Source: Deltaproteobacteria bacterium
GTDB taxonomy: Bacteria > Myxococcota > Myxococcia > Myxococcales > 40CM-4-68-19
NCBI GenBank assembly: GCA_025358085.1
Contig: JANYKT010000113.1
Span: 1-52,275 of the forward strand
Length of the DNA stretch: 52,275 nt
Direction: 5' to 3'
Positions 7,478 through 16,269 of the stretch are shown one piece after another. The translations under genes and the position numbers were made by a program. Under the pieces are notes generated by a model that was not told the DNA's origin, ran no database searches, and worked only from the letters and a program-made list of their open reading frames with translations. Position 1 is the first letter of the stretch. Each line of letters opens with the position of its first letter.

Positions 7478-10400
7478 TCGCCTTGGAGGGTGAATGCGGC
7501 CCAAAAGTAAGGACGCGCCCAACGGCGCTCCTTCCAGATCGAGATCTGGGCTTGGCGGAGTGCGGCCGCCGGGCGCAGATTTTTCACCAGCATCGCTTGA
7601 TAGAAGCGCGTCATCAACTCGGCCGTAGAAACGTCGGGAACCGTCCACAAGCTGGCGACAACGCCCTGCGCGCCAGCGTACATGAACGCGCGGGTCAGTC
7701 CCACCAAGCCCTCGCCACGAACCTCTTCGCCGAGAGCCGTCTCGCAGGCGCTCAACACCACCAGATCGGCGTTCAGCTTGAGGTCGTAAACGTCGGTAGT
7801 TTGCAGGAACCCATCCTGGACTTCGCCTTCGGCATTCACCAGCGAGAGCACCACCGCCGAAAGCTCGGGGTGCAGCGAATTGAGCAGCCCGTGCGAGGCG
7901 ATGTGGACGAAGCGGTATGCGCTCAAGGCTTCGCTGGTGACGAGCCTGCGGTTCGCGTCGAAGTCGAGGGCGGAGAGACTTGTCCCCTTCGAAACCAGCG
8001 AGAGAATGTCGAGCGCCTCGCGCCGCGTGGACGGTAGTCGGGAAAACGTCGCGCGTCCGAAGCCGGACGCCGACCGCTCTGCGTCGAGCATGCGCACGGG
8101 AGTCGGTGCGGACGAGCGGACGCTGCGCAGCCGCGGGTCGTCGGCGCTGAACACAGGATCGGCGATCACCGCCACGGACTTGGCCGGACGCGCCCGCTTC
8201 GAGGCCTGCCGGCGAATGAACGCGAGCGTCGAAGCCGAGGGCAAGCTCACGATTTCGTGACTGACAATCAGTGGCTCGTCCGCGTGCGCAGGCGCAGCCA
8301 ATGCAGCGAACGGCACGAACTGAAGCGCTCCATCCGTCACGATCAGCAAGCGCTTGGTACCCAGCTCCGTCGCGACCGGGCCGATCAACGCGGCGCTCAG
8401 CTCGCGGCGGGCTTTGTTCGAATCCGGGGTGGCGTCCCGCGCGCTCATTCCGGTGTACGCCCGCCGCGCCAGGCCTTCCAGCACCGAGCGCTTGGGCAGC
8501 TCATAGGCCTTGAACGTGGTCGGGGTCACCGCCCAAACGAAGCTTCGATCCGGCCCCGACGCATATTCCAGAAGCACAGTGTCGGCGTCCAGCAGCTGGC
8601 TCTGGATCTCTGGCAGCGACAATGGCTTTGAGTCGGCGAACTCCGCGTACCGTGGAGTGGCTGCGAGCACGGTCGCTTTCAGGTCGCGATACTGCGTGGT
8701 CAGGGCACGGATCTCCGCCTCGACCTCCGCAGCGCGCGTTTCGTCCTTCTTCGACAGCAGCTGGATTTGTCGCTCTGTTTTGGAATGGAGCTGCGCGACG
8801 AGCACCCGCTCGCGGTCAAACAGCACCCGCCCGGCGCCTTGATGACCGGTCGCTCCCACGGCGCCGAGGAGGTCGAGCAGACTGCGTGCCCGCGCGCCTT
8901 CGCTGACCTCGAAAGCCTCGGCGTCGAAGCCGTGGCCCGGTTGGTCCGCATTCAGGTGCATCAGCACATCCACCAACAGCTCGTATTGATCGAGCACCGT
9001 CGCGAAGTACGACGAGCGCAGCTCCCAGCCGACGATCGCGGCGCGCGCTTCTTCGTCGATTCGAAGCGCGTTTTTCAAGTGCACGCGTGCCTGCGCCCAG
9101 TCCCGCCGACCCTCGTCGAGGCGAGCCATGGAGGCGAGCGCCTTGCCTTGCTGAAGCCGGTCGCCGCTGGCCTGTATCAAGGTCAATCCGTCGCGCAGAC
9201 AATCCGATGCCCGCGGCCAATCCTCGAGCGCAACGTGAGCTGCGCCGAGGTTGATGAGAGCGATTCCCTGCCGGTGCCGGTCGTCGATCTCCTTGGCCAG
9301 CGCGAGCGCGCGCTCACAGTCCGGCAGGGCTGCGCGGGGATCGCCCCGTTTGAGCAACGCGGAGGCAATGTCGCCCAACAGATCCGACTCCGCCGCGCGG
9401 TCTCCCGCTGCACGGACGATCGGCAGAGCCTGTTGGTAGGTGTCCAGCGCTTTCTGGGAGTCGCCTTGGTAGGCATGAATGGAGCCCAAAAGCCTGAGCG
9501 TGCTCGCCTCGCCTTTCTTGTCGGTGAGTTGGCGTTGAATCTCGAGCGCCTGGGTGCCGAAGTCGAGGGCGCTCGGGATCGCGCCCAGCATCAGGTACGC
9601 GTGCGCCATGTTGTTGAGCACCGACTCCTCGAGGTGGCGATCCTTGAGCTGGTGGGACAAGGGCAGCGCGCCCTGCAGGGTGTGGAGCGCGTCTTGAGGC
9701 GTGCCGAGCGCGAACTCGGCCACCGCCATGTTCGAAAGCGTTCGCGCTTCTCCGCGTTGGTCCCCTGCCGCGCGCATCAGAGGCAAGCATTCGCGAAACA
9801 AGGTCAACGCGCGGTCTGGCTCGCCGAGCTGCGTGTAACACCAGCCCAGGTAGTGGAGGGCGTATGCCTCTCCCCGCTGATCGTGAAGCTTTCGCCGGGC
9901 AGCCAGCACCTCCTCAAAGGCTTCGATCGCAGGATGGATGTCCCCCAGTGCCGCTTTCGCGGTTCCCACATTGGCGAGCATGAGCAGAGCGCCTTTGTGG
10001 TCATGCCCCGCGCGGCGAAGCTCCAAGGCCCGGCTGGCGTTCTCCAGCGCTTTGCGAGGGTCGCCGATCAGCATGTAGACCGAGCCCACGTTTCCCAGCG
10101 TGGTCGCTTCGAGGCCTTTGTCGTTCGCGGCGCGACTCAACTTCAAAGAGGCCTCGAAATACTCGAGCGCCTTTCGCGGCTCGCGGAAGGAGACGCTGAT
10201 GCCTTGGTTGCTCAGCGCACTGGCCTCGCCGCTGGGGTCTCCCGCCGCCTTCGAAACCGCGAGCGCCTGCGCGAAGAAGTCACTCGCCTTGGCAGGCTGG
10301 TTCTGGGCCCACCAGGCGTCACCGATCGCGTCGAGCGTCCGGCCTTCGTCCGTCTTGTCCGACAGGCCGCGCCATAAAGGTAGCGCCGACTGCAGCTTCT

Positions 10401-10866
10401 CGATGCCTTGCGCGAGGGACTCCGGGCCTCCCTGCCTGACCAGTTCTTTACCCGCTTCCGTTGTTCTCTCCGCGAGGGTGCGAGCGCTGTCGTCGCGTTG
10501 GGGCGCGCGCAGATCGACCAGCGCGATCTGGTAGGTGATTTCCGGCACCTCCGGGTCAGTTGGTTCGACGCGCAACTGATACTCCCCCGACTCGGCCGAA
10601 ACCCCAGACAGGGGAAGCGCGCGTTGATCGCTGACACTGTTGCCCACGGTCGCAACTTCGGAGCCGGAGGGCGCGACCAGCCGCGCCCTGAGCGGGCTGC
10701 CTTCGGGTTCGAGCAGAATGCGAAAATATTGCCCGGTGGCGGCCCGCCAGCAGAACACGTGGGCGCCAACAACTTGCACGCGCTTGGGACGACCCAACTG
10801 CAACTCGTCGGCCGCATTGGGCCTGGCCTGGGAGGACGCGACCCAGAGGATCGTAAGGATCGACAT
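7468..10866 (-). CDS. Secreted TPR-CHAT caspase-like protease
   Basis: From the ATG at 10866 the protein has 1132 residues, with a probable signal peptide (MSILTILWVASSQARPNA). A GTG at 10920 would add 18 residues in front. After a beta domain (about 20-130) comes a long array of about ten to twelve TPR repeats (about 150-620). A helical linker follows, then the C-terminal CHAT domain (about 760-1130). The CHAT His/Cys pair is intact: H992 in VHIASHGLLN and C1041 in LSACETALG, followed by GEGLVGLTRAFMYAGAQGVVASLW. CHAT domains are clan-CD cysteine peptidases. The gene overlaps an ECF sigma gene, which is followed by its anti-sigma gene. I infer a role in releasing the sigma factor, possibly from the periplasmic side, but the substrate is not evident. 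Confidence 0.88.
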   Translation of the reverse strand: MSILTILWVASSQARPNAADELQLGRPKRVQVVGAHVFCWRAATGQYFRILLEPEGSPLRARLVAPSGSEVATVGNSVSDQRALPLSGVSAESGEYQLRVEPTDPEVPEITYQIALVDLRAPQRDDSARTLAERTTEAGKELVRQGGPESLAQGIEKLQSALPLWRGLSDKTDEGRTLDAIGDAWWAQNQPAKASDFFAQALAVSKAAGDPSGEASALSNQGISVSFREPRKALEYFEASLKLSRAANDKGLEATTLGNVGSVYMLIGDPRKALENASRALELRRAGHDHKGALLMLANVGTAKAALGDIHPAIEAFEEVLAARRKLHDQRGEAYALHYLGWCYTQLGEPDRALTLFRECLPLMRAAGDQRGEARTLSNMAVAEFALGTPQDALHTLQGALPLSHQLKDRHLEESVLNNMAHAYLMLGAIPSALDFGTQALEIQRQLTDKKGEASTLRLLGSIHAYQGDSQKALDTYQQALPIVRAAGDRAAESDLLGDIASALLKRGDPRAALPDCERALALAKEIDDRHRQGIALINLGAAHVALEDWPRASDCLRDGLTLIQASGDRLQQGKALASMARLDEGRRDWAQARVHLKNALRIDEEARAAIVGWELRSSYFATVLDQYELLVDVLMHLNADQPGHGFDAEAFEVSEGARARSLLDLLGAVGATGHQGAGRVLFDRERVLVAQLHSKTERQIQLLSKKDETRAAEVEAEIRALTTQYRDLKATVLAATPRYAEFADSKPLSLPEIQSQLLDADTVLLEYASGPDRSFVWAVTPTTFKAYELPKRSVLEGLARRAYTGMSARDATPDSNKARRELSAALIGPVATELGTKRLLIVTDGALQFVPFAALAAPAHADEPLIVSHEIVSLPSASTLAFIRRQASKRARPAKSVAVIADPVFSADDPRLRSVRSSAPTPVRMLDAERSASGFGRATFSRLPSTRREALDILSLVSKGTSLSALDFDANRRLVTSEALSAYRFVHIASHGLLNSLHPELSAVVLSLVNAEGEVQDGFLQTTDVYDLKLNADLVVLSACETALGEEVRGEGLVGLTRAFMYAGAQGVVASLWTVPDVSTAELMTRFYQAMLVKNLRPAAALRQAQISIWKERRWARPYFWAAFTLQGEWK

Positions 10867-11004
10867 TCGCACGAGGTCGTCGGCTCCTTGTAGGTGTGGC
10901 CAAACCTTGGCTCTTGCCACGCTATACGATATTATGTGGACTGAGTGCGTCTGCGGCAGGACGCTTTATCCGGGTGCGCTGCCTGTCGCGGGTCAGGCGT
11001 GCGG

Positions 11005-11210
11005 CACGCCAGCCTGCTCGCCGGGTTCTTTCGTGAGGTCAGGGTGGCTTCCGATGACGAGAGCGTGTTTGCACTTGCAATGGAGTATCGACCCGACGCG
11101 GTGTTCATGAACATCGGGTTTGCCGGGGGTGGACGGCCATGAGGTTGCACGGCGTCTGCGCCTGCTCCCGGACCTCGAGGAGATGGTGCTCGCGGGAACA
11201 AACAATTGCT
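11005..11210 (+). pseudogene. Fragment of a response-regulator receiver domain, frameshifted
   Basis: The plus strand encodes a receiver-like stretch: EVRVASDDESVFALAMEYRPDAVFMNIGFAG. Removing one G from the five-G run at 11125-11129 continues it as VDGHEVARRLRLLPDLEEMVLAGTN. This matches receiver helix 2 to strand 4. The N-terminal acidic pocket is absent, and the phospho-acceptor Asp position reads Asn (VFMNIG). Nothing downstream continues as an effector domain. It is a dead fragment between the CHAT gene and a small secreted-protein gene, on the opposite strand from the CHAT gene. Confidence 0.65.
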
Positions 11211-11316
11211 CATTCGCGAGCGCGTGCTGTCGAGCCAGAGCTGGCGACTCCGACGCGTGATGTTTCGGCGATATGTGGAATTGTCGCAGCGGCTTCGCAT
11301 TCGCATATTCCGCTGC

Positions 11317-11667
11317 ATGAAAATCCAACGGATGAGACTGGTCGGTCTGTCGATGTTGCCTGCAGTCATTCTTTTCACCTCGGCGGCTGCGCGCGCGAAG
11401 GATGCCCCGAAGGAAGAGGTGGCGACGCACGCGACTCCCTCCGGGGCGCCCAATGTGAAAATCGCGCCGGCGCGGCCAGCGCCCGGTTCCGCCGTGACGT
11501 TGAATCCACAGCCCATCCCGCCCGGCAAGTCCGCGGCCGCGCCGGCCGCGCCGGCTGCGCCGGCTGCCAATAGTAACGGCGACAAGGCCATCATCTTCGT
11601 CGGCGGCAAGGGCTCGAAGCTGCAGACCGCCCCCGGCGCGGCCCCGGCAGCTGAAAAAGTCCGCTGA
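11317..11667 (+). CDS. Small secreted Pro/Ala-rich protein
   Basis: From the ATG at 11317 (a second ATG five codons later is also possible) the product is about 116 residues with a signal peptide (MRLVGLSMLPAVILFTSAAARA-K). The mature part is low in complexity. It contains TLNPQPIPPGK, an Ala/Pro run made of repeated PAAPAA units, and the hydrophobic IIFVGGKGSK near the end. No catalytic or binding motif is visible. The opposite strand is also open here, but it lacks a signal sequence and reads as low-complexity shadow. Function is unknown. Confidence 0.5.
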   Translation: MKIQRMRLVGLSMLPAVILFTSAAARAKDAPKEEVATHATPSGAPNVKIAPARPAPGSAVTLNPQPIPPGKSAAAPAAPAAPAANSNGDKAIIFVGGKGSKLQTAPGAAPAAEKVR

Positions 11668-11674
11668 GCCAGCC

Positions 11675-11709
11675 CGCGAACGACTCCCGCTTCTGGAGTC
11701 CGCGTCGCG
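11675..11709. terminator. Hairpin between converging genes, possible two-way terminator
   Basis: GACTCC (11682-11687) and GGAGTC (11695-11700) form a perfect six-base stem with a seven-base loop. Outer arms CGCGA (11675-11679) and TCGCG (11705-11709) can extend it. It sits in the 57-bp gap between the ends of two converging genes. There is no T run, so termination efficiency is uncertain. Confidence 0.4.
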
Positions 11710-11724
11710 AAGTGCGCCGCCTGT

Positions 11725-12756
11725 TCAGCGCGCGTCCATCATCTGCGCCGCGAAAGTCGCGAGCCAGTGCTCACCCTCATAGCTGCCGCTCGCGATGTGC
11801 GGCAGCGTCGCGCGCGCGTGGATGTCGCCCAGAGCGACCAACCGCGGGTCGCCGAGCGCCGCGGCGATGGTGTAGAGCGCGCGGGCGCGGCTCAGGTTGA
11901 GTCCGTCGAGGTGGACGATCTTCGGATCGGTCCGGTCCGTCACCACCGCCGGCGCGAGCTTGCCGGTCTTGAGCAGCGCAGGCAGAAAGCCATGCACCCA
12001 GGTGCCGTACTCCTTGCGCGGCAAGACCTTCGTCATCAGCGCAGCCTCCTCCAGCGACGGCGAGAAAAAGTCCTCGCCGCCCGGCTCCCAACTCATCGGC
12101 GCGTCGCGGTCCCCGCCGAAGTAATAGCGCGCACGCTCGTCCACCAGCGCCGCAAGCTTTCCGTCCTTCGCTGCACGCGCATAGTCTCGAATCAAGGAAA
12201 GACTGAAAGCAGTATTCGGGTGAACGCCGGTGCGGATCGCGTAACTCTGCTTGGGCAGGAAGACGTGCAGCGCTTCAATGATGGTATCGGCAAGCGGCTG
12301 CAGGTCTTTGTCCCAGCGCTGCGCGTCGGCACCGGACGCGCTCTTGAGCTCGGCCGACAGCGCCAGAAGCCAGGCCCAGCCATAGGTGCGCTCGAAGCTC
12401 TTGCGGTTCGGCTTCTTCCAATAGGCCACCTCGACGGCGATGTTGGCGGGCTTCAGGTTCTCGTCGAGCGCAGCGCGGATGAGCGCCGCCTCGGGCAGCG
12501 CGGGAAACCGTTGCAGCAGCCGCACCATCATCCAATGCCCGTGCACGGATGAGTGCCAATCAAAGCAGCCATAGAATGAAGGATGCAATGCCTTGGGCGA
12601 TTGCACCTCGCCTGCATCATTCATGACGTGATCAAGCTTGTTCGGATACTCCCGCTGCACGCACTTGAGCGCGAGCTGGACGAAGCGGCTGGCGGCCGCC
12701 GCGTCGAGGGTGAGGTCCGTCGCGGAAAGCGTCACTGCGAGCACCGCTGCGATCAC
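11725..12756 (-). CDS. Secreted DUF2891 family protein
   Basis: The GTG at 12756 overlaps the stop of the upstream gene (GTGA) and starts a short signal-like stretch (MIAAVLAVTLSATD). The DUF2891 hallmark HPSFYGCFDWHSSVHGHW lies at about residues 58-75. Further typical segments are ERTYGWAWLLALSAEL near 125, TGVHPNTAFSLSL near 175 and an (alpha/alpha)-barrel-like helical pattern throughout. The conserved His, Asp and Trp residues suggest an enzyme acting on sugars or peptidoglycan, but no activity is established for the family. It is coupled to the chalcone-isomerase-like gene, so the two probably act together in the periplasm. Confidence 0.8.
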   Translation of the reverse strand: MIAAVLAVTLSATDLTLDAAAASRFVQLALKCVQREYPNKLDHVMNDAGEVQSPKALHPSFYGCFDWHSSVHGHWMMVRLLQRFPALPEAALIRAALDENLKPANIAVEVAYWKKPNRKSFERTYGWAWLLALSAELKSASGADAQRWDKDLQPLADTIIEALHVFLPKQSYAIRTGVHPNTAFSLSLIRDYARAAKDGKLAALVDERARYYFGGDRDAPMSWEPGGEDFFSPSLEEAALMTKVLPRKEYGTWVHGFLPALLKTGKLAPAVVTDRTDPKIVHLDGLNLSRARALYTIAAALGDPRLVALGDIHARATLPHIASGSYEGEHWLATFAAQMMDAR

Positions 12757-13301
12757 TTGTTGTTGCTCAGCATCTCGCCCTTGAGATCATCGTCCACCGG
12801 GTGATTGCCCAGCCAGACCGAGAAGAGAGCATCGGCGAAGTCCTTGCCAGCAAGCGTGATCTCCTCGCCATTGCCGGCCTTGATCAAGGTCCCGCGCGAG
12901 GGATAATAGGTAATGACGATGGTCTGTCCCGATTTCAAATCAGGGATGCTCTTGAGGAAGGCGTTGAGCCGCTCCTGCAGTCGGGGCATCTCGGGCGCCG
13001 AGTTCTTCTCAAAGCCTTCCTGCACCGCCTCGACGATCTTCCCGCGTTCGAGGTCGCGCAGCATATTCATCTGCACCCGCTTGATCTGGTCGGATTTCAG
13101 CAGCTGCGGCGCATCTTCGATTGGATTCTCGACATAGAGACTCGCCAGATACACCTTGAAGACGAACTTCTTCCGCAGGCCGAGACCCATCAGGTGCAGT
13201 GTCTTGCTGGCGACTTGAATGGTGGGCTGTGCCACGATCCCTTCCCGTTCCTTGGCGACAGCGGGGATGGCGAGCAGTGCGACCAGCAGGGCGATACGCA
13301 T
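12753..13301 (-). CDS. Periplasmic chalcone-isomerase-like protein
   Basis: The ATG at 13301 gives a signal peptide (MRIALLVALLAIPAVA-K) and a 182-aa product. The mature part follows the bacterial chalcone-isomerase-like fold: LHLMGLGLRKKFVFKVYLASLYVE, then helices with KRVQMNMLRDLERGKIVEAVQEGF, YYPSRGTLI and a final helix DFADALFSVWLGNHPVDDDLKGEML. Bacterial members of this group are generally fatty-acid-binding or structural and do not isomerise chalcones. The gene is followed without a gap by the DUF2891 gene. There is a 217-bp stretch upstream before the peroxiredoxin gene end, where a promoter could lie. Confidence 0.78.
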   Translation of the reverse strand: MRIALLVALLAIPAVAKEREGIVAQPTIQVASKTLHLMGLGLRKKFVFKVYLASLYVENPIEDAPQLLKSDQIKRVQMNMLRDLERGKIVEAVQEGFEKNSAPEMPRLQERLNAFLKSIPDLKSGQTIVITYYPSRGTLIKAGNGEEITLAGKDFADALFSVWLGNHPVDDDLKGEMLSNNK

Positions 13302-13518
13302 GGTAAAAACCTCATTTGAGCGGAAGCGCTTCCATACCCGGTCCCCTCGCAAACGAAAAGACCTTCGCCTCGCGTCTGCACGAGCACCAACATTCAATCA
13401 ATCAGCGCGGCGCGATGCCGGGTTCCCGAACCAGTCTTCGGGCCGGTAGACAACCCCCAAATCCGCGCCGCACCAGGCCCCGCTGCCTGGCACGCAGGAC
13501 CCGCGGAGGCGCAAACCG

Positions 13519-14031
13519 TCAGCGCTTGCTGAGCGCGGCCAGCATGGGCTCCGCGCCGCTGACCTCGAACTTTGGTCCTTGCTCCACGTTGACCAGCTGC
13601 ACGACGCCATCCTCGACCAGCATCGAATAGCGCTGCGAGCGAACGCCCATGCCGCGCGCGATCAGATCCAACTCGAGCCCGAGCGCCTTGGTGAAGATAC
13701 CGCTGCCGTCGGCCATCATCCGAACCTTGCGATTTGCATTCTGCATCTCGCCCCAGGCGCCCATGACGAAAGCGTCATTGACTGCTACGCACCAGATTTC
13801 GTCCACACCCGCGGCCTTGAGCGCCTCGTAGCCGGAGACGTAGCTGGGCACGTGCTGCGCGGAACAAGTGGGCGTGAATGCGCCCGGCACCCCGAAGATG
13901 ATGACGCGCTTTCCCTTCGCCAGCTGCGCGACCTCGAACTTGTTCGGGCCAACCGCGCAGCCGGGCTGCTCGTCGTGGATGAACTCCATCAGGGAGGCGT
14001 CGGGCAGCTTGTCACCGGGCTTGATCGTCAT
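13519..14031 (-). CDS. Prx5-type peroxiredoxin
   Basis: The ATG at 14031 opens MTIKPGDKLPDASL, the normal start for this family; 170 residues is full length. The peroxidatic cysteine is C56 in FGVPGAFTPTCSAQHVP. Thr and the conserved Arg (R124 region, MGVRSQRYSML) complete the active site. C81 could act as resolving thiol, or the enzyme may use glutathione or glutaredoxin, as known for 1-Cys Prx5 proteins. It reduces hydrogen peroxide and organic hydroperoxides in the cytoplasm. It is divergent from the flavin disulphide reductase gene at 14477, which makes a shared redox-stress context plausible. Confidence 0.9.
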   Translation of the reverse strand: MTIKPGDKLPDASLMEFIHDEQPGCAVGPNKFEVAQLAKGKRVIIFGVPGAFTPTCSAQHVPSYVSGYEALKAAGVDEIWCVAVNDAFVMGAWGEMQNANRKVRMMADGSGIFTKALGLELDLIARGMGVRSQRYSMLVEDGVVQLVNVEQGPKFEVSGAEPMLAALSKR

Positions 14032-14476
14032 GGCTGGTGCTCCTGGAAAACCGAGTGCGATGCGGCGCGGGCTGATTCGCTTCAGCGCCCGCGCCATGCG
14101 GCTAGCATGTGAGCAGCGTTCTCGTCCACGCTTAGCACCAATGCCACTTAGTTAAGGAGGCCTCTCCTCTGGGCAACGAACGCCGCAGGAGGAGCGTGGG
14201 CGCAGTGCGCGAAGATACGGTCAGGCCGGCGCGGCACAGTGCCACCACGAGCGCCGTCTTTGCCGCTCCCCACCGCGCCACCGCTACCGACGGCAATGAC
14301 GCGCGCGCGGAGTCGTCCCGGCGCAGCGGCGCGCGGCCATCTTGAAATCGACCCGCCGACATGAATCGACGCCAATCCAACGCTTTTCGGGTCGGGAAGA
14401 ACCGGCGGAAGAACTTCGTGCGCATATTGACGGCAACACCCCGGGGCCGCGCAGGCCCCTTCGCGGGAGCTCAACC
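14032..14476. other. Divergent intergenic region, no gene recognised
   Basis: This 445-bp gap separates the divergent peroxiredoxin and flavoenzyme genes and should hold both promoters. Several open frames cross it on both strands, but none has a recognisable product or a sensible start. I see no clear sigma-70 boxes, palindrome or structured RNA. Confidence 0.4.
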
Positions 14477-15841
14477 ATGCACGCGGACTTCGTCGTCATC
14501 GGAAGCGGCCAGGCCGGAGTTCCGCTCGCGACCCGCCTCGCGGCAACCGGAAAGACGGTGCTGCTGGCCGAGCGCGGCGATCTTGGCGGCACTTGCGTCA
14601 ATGTCGGCTGCACGCCCACGAAGACGATGATGGCGAGCGCTCGCGCCGCGCATGTCGCCCGCACCGCGGGGCGGCTCGGTGTGCAGACGGGCGAGGTTCA
14701 CGTGGACCTCGATGCCGTGGTGGACCGTAAGGACGCCATCGTCAAGCAGTGGCGCGAGGGCGTCGGGAAGCGACTCAAGGCCGATCGGCTCACGCTCGTC
14801 CGGGGGCACGCGCGCTTCGTCGGCGAGCGAAAGATAGAAATCGGCGGCGAAATCCACACCGCCGAGAGAATCATTGTCAATGTCGGCGCGCGCGCGGTGG
14901 TGCCGGCGATCGACGGGCTCTCCGCGGTTCCCTTCCTCGACAATACTTCAATCATGCACCTACGCGAGATACCGGCGCATCTGCTGGTGCTGGGCGGAGG
15001 GTATATCGGCTGCGAATTCGGCCAGATGTTTCGCCGCTTCGGTGCGCGGGTGACGGTGATCGATCACAACCGGAATCTGATGTCGCGCGAGGACCCTGAG
15101 ATCTCGGCCGCGCTGGAAGGAGCTTTTCGCGCGGACGGCATTGGCCTCGAGTTGGGCGTCACGGTCGCTTCGATTTCCGGGGCCCCGGGCGCGCTGCGCG
15201 TGCGGCTCGAGGGAGGCCGCGAGTTGCACGGCTCCCATGTATTGGTCGCGACGGGGCGCCGGCCCAACACGGACGACCTCGGCTGCGAGAAGGCCGGTAT
15301 AGCGCTCGACGACAAGGGCTCTATCAAGGTGAATGATCGATATGAGACCAGCGCCGACAAGGTCTATGCAGTGGCCGACGTCCTCGGCGGCCCGCAGTTC
15401 ACGCACACCAGCTGGGACGATCACCGGCTACTGTTTGACCTGCTCCTGGGCCGCGGAACGCGGGGCCGCGCCGGCCGCCATATCCCCTACACCGCGTTCA
15501 CCGACCCGCAGGTCGCGGGTGTCGGCCTCACGGAGAAGGAAGCGCGCAAACAGGGCATCGCTTACGAGGCGGCGAGCATGCCCTTTGGCAACATCGCGCG
15601 CGCCATCGAGCTGGACGAAACAGCGGGGGTGATGAAGGTGCTGATCGATCCGGCGACCGAGCGAATCCTGGGCGCGGCCATCACCGGCGCGGAGGCGGGC
15701 GAACTGATTCATATCTTTGTTGCGCTGATGCAGGCGGGGGCATCCGTGCGCGCCATCGTTGACGCGCAGATGGTGCACCCGACCTTCGCCGAAGGAGTTC
15801 AGTCTCTGGTAATGAGACTCGACCGCTTCAAGCTGCAATAG
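14477..15841 (+). CDS. FAD-dependent disulphide reductase, mercuric-reductase-like
   Basis: From the ATG at 14477 the product is 454 residues. It has an N-terminal FAD motif (VVIGSGQAG, residues 6-14) and the redox-active pair C40/C45 in [13 protein letters not shown]. The NAD(P)H motif [14 protein letters not shown] lies near 175, the second FAD motif [10 protein letters not shown] near 298, and the dimerisation domain ends in [11 protein letters not shown] with the catalytic His/Glu. It belongs to the group with dihydrolipoamide dehydrogenase and MerA. It lacks the N-terminal metal-binding domain and the C-terminal cysteine pair of true mercuric reductases, and no mer genes are nearby, so the substrate is uncertain. 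A general thiol or quinone reductase role fits the neighbouring peroxiredoxin. Confidence 0.85.
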   Translation: MHADFVVIGSGQAGVPLATRLAATGKTVLLAERGDLGGTCVNVGCTPTKTMMASARAAHVARTAGRLGVQTGEVHVDLDAVVDRKDAIVKQWREGVGKRLKADRLTLVRGHARFVGERKIEIGGEIHTAERIIVNVGARAVVPAIDGLSAVPFLDNTSIMHLREIPAHLLVLGGGYIGCEFGQMFRRFGARVTVIDHNRNLMSREDPEISAALEGAFRADGIGLELGVTVASISGAPGALRVRLEGGRELHGSHVLVATGRRPNTDDLGCEKAGIALDDKGSIKVNDRYETSADKVYAVADVLGGPQFTHTSWDDHRLLFDLLLGRGTRGRAGRHIPYTAFTDPQVAGVGLTEKEARKQGIAYEAASMPFGNIARAIELDETAGVMKVLIDPATERILGAAITGAEAGELIHIFVALMQAGASVRAIVDAQMVHPTFAEGVQSLVMRLDRFKLQ

Positions 15842-16131
15842 GCGACCGCGCGCTGCCCGCATTCGTCGCGCAGCACCTTGCCGCCGTCGAACTTGCGCTC
15901 ATCGCCATAGTGAGCGAGGTCGCGCTCGACTTCGGCAGTCAATGCGTTATCGCCCAGCGGACCCTGGCGCACGAGCAGCCTGTGGCGGGCGGCAGGTATT
16001 GGGACATAGCGCTTCAGCGTTGAAAGGCGCTGATTAAAGAGCCGCGCAGGTGCCCACCGCGCCCCGATCGACAGAGCCGCGTGGCATCCTGCGAGGACTG
16101 CAGTGCGCGCGCCGGACAGAGCAGGTGCAAG
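15799..16131 (-). pseudogene. Possible remnant coding stretch without a usable start
   Basis: The minus strand is open for 110 codons between TGA at 16134-16132 and TGA at 15801-15799. It overlaps the 3' end of the flavoenzyme gene. Third codon positions are almost all G or C, as in the real genes here. The product contains [17 protein letters not shown] and [18 protein letters not shown], which read like folded protein. No ATG or early GTG start is in frame and I recognise no family. It may be the C-terminal remnant of a lost gene, or chance in a GC-rich strand. Confidence 0.3.
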
Positions 16132-16269
16132 TCAGGCACGCCATTACATTAAAGGGAAATGGCGCACCTCTACCTTCCTGCGCCCCGCCCAGCCTCGAAT
16201 AACTTAATTGCGACAAGCGTTTCGATGTCTCTAGAGTGCAAGTGTAGTGCGGGCCGATCTGGGGATTCA

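Noticed and set aside
10932-11609. Minus-strand open frame across the small secreted-protein gene
   Set aside because: It lacks a signal peptide or ribosome site and covers both the receiver relic and the plus-strand gene in antisense.
14477-15841. True mercuric reductase (merA)
   Set aside because: The metal-binding domain, the C-terminal cysteine pair and any mer neighbours are absent; only the shared flavoenzyme core is present.
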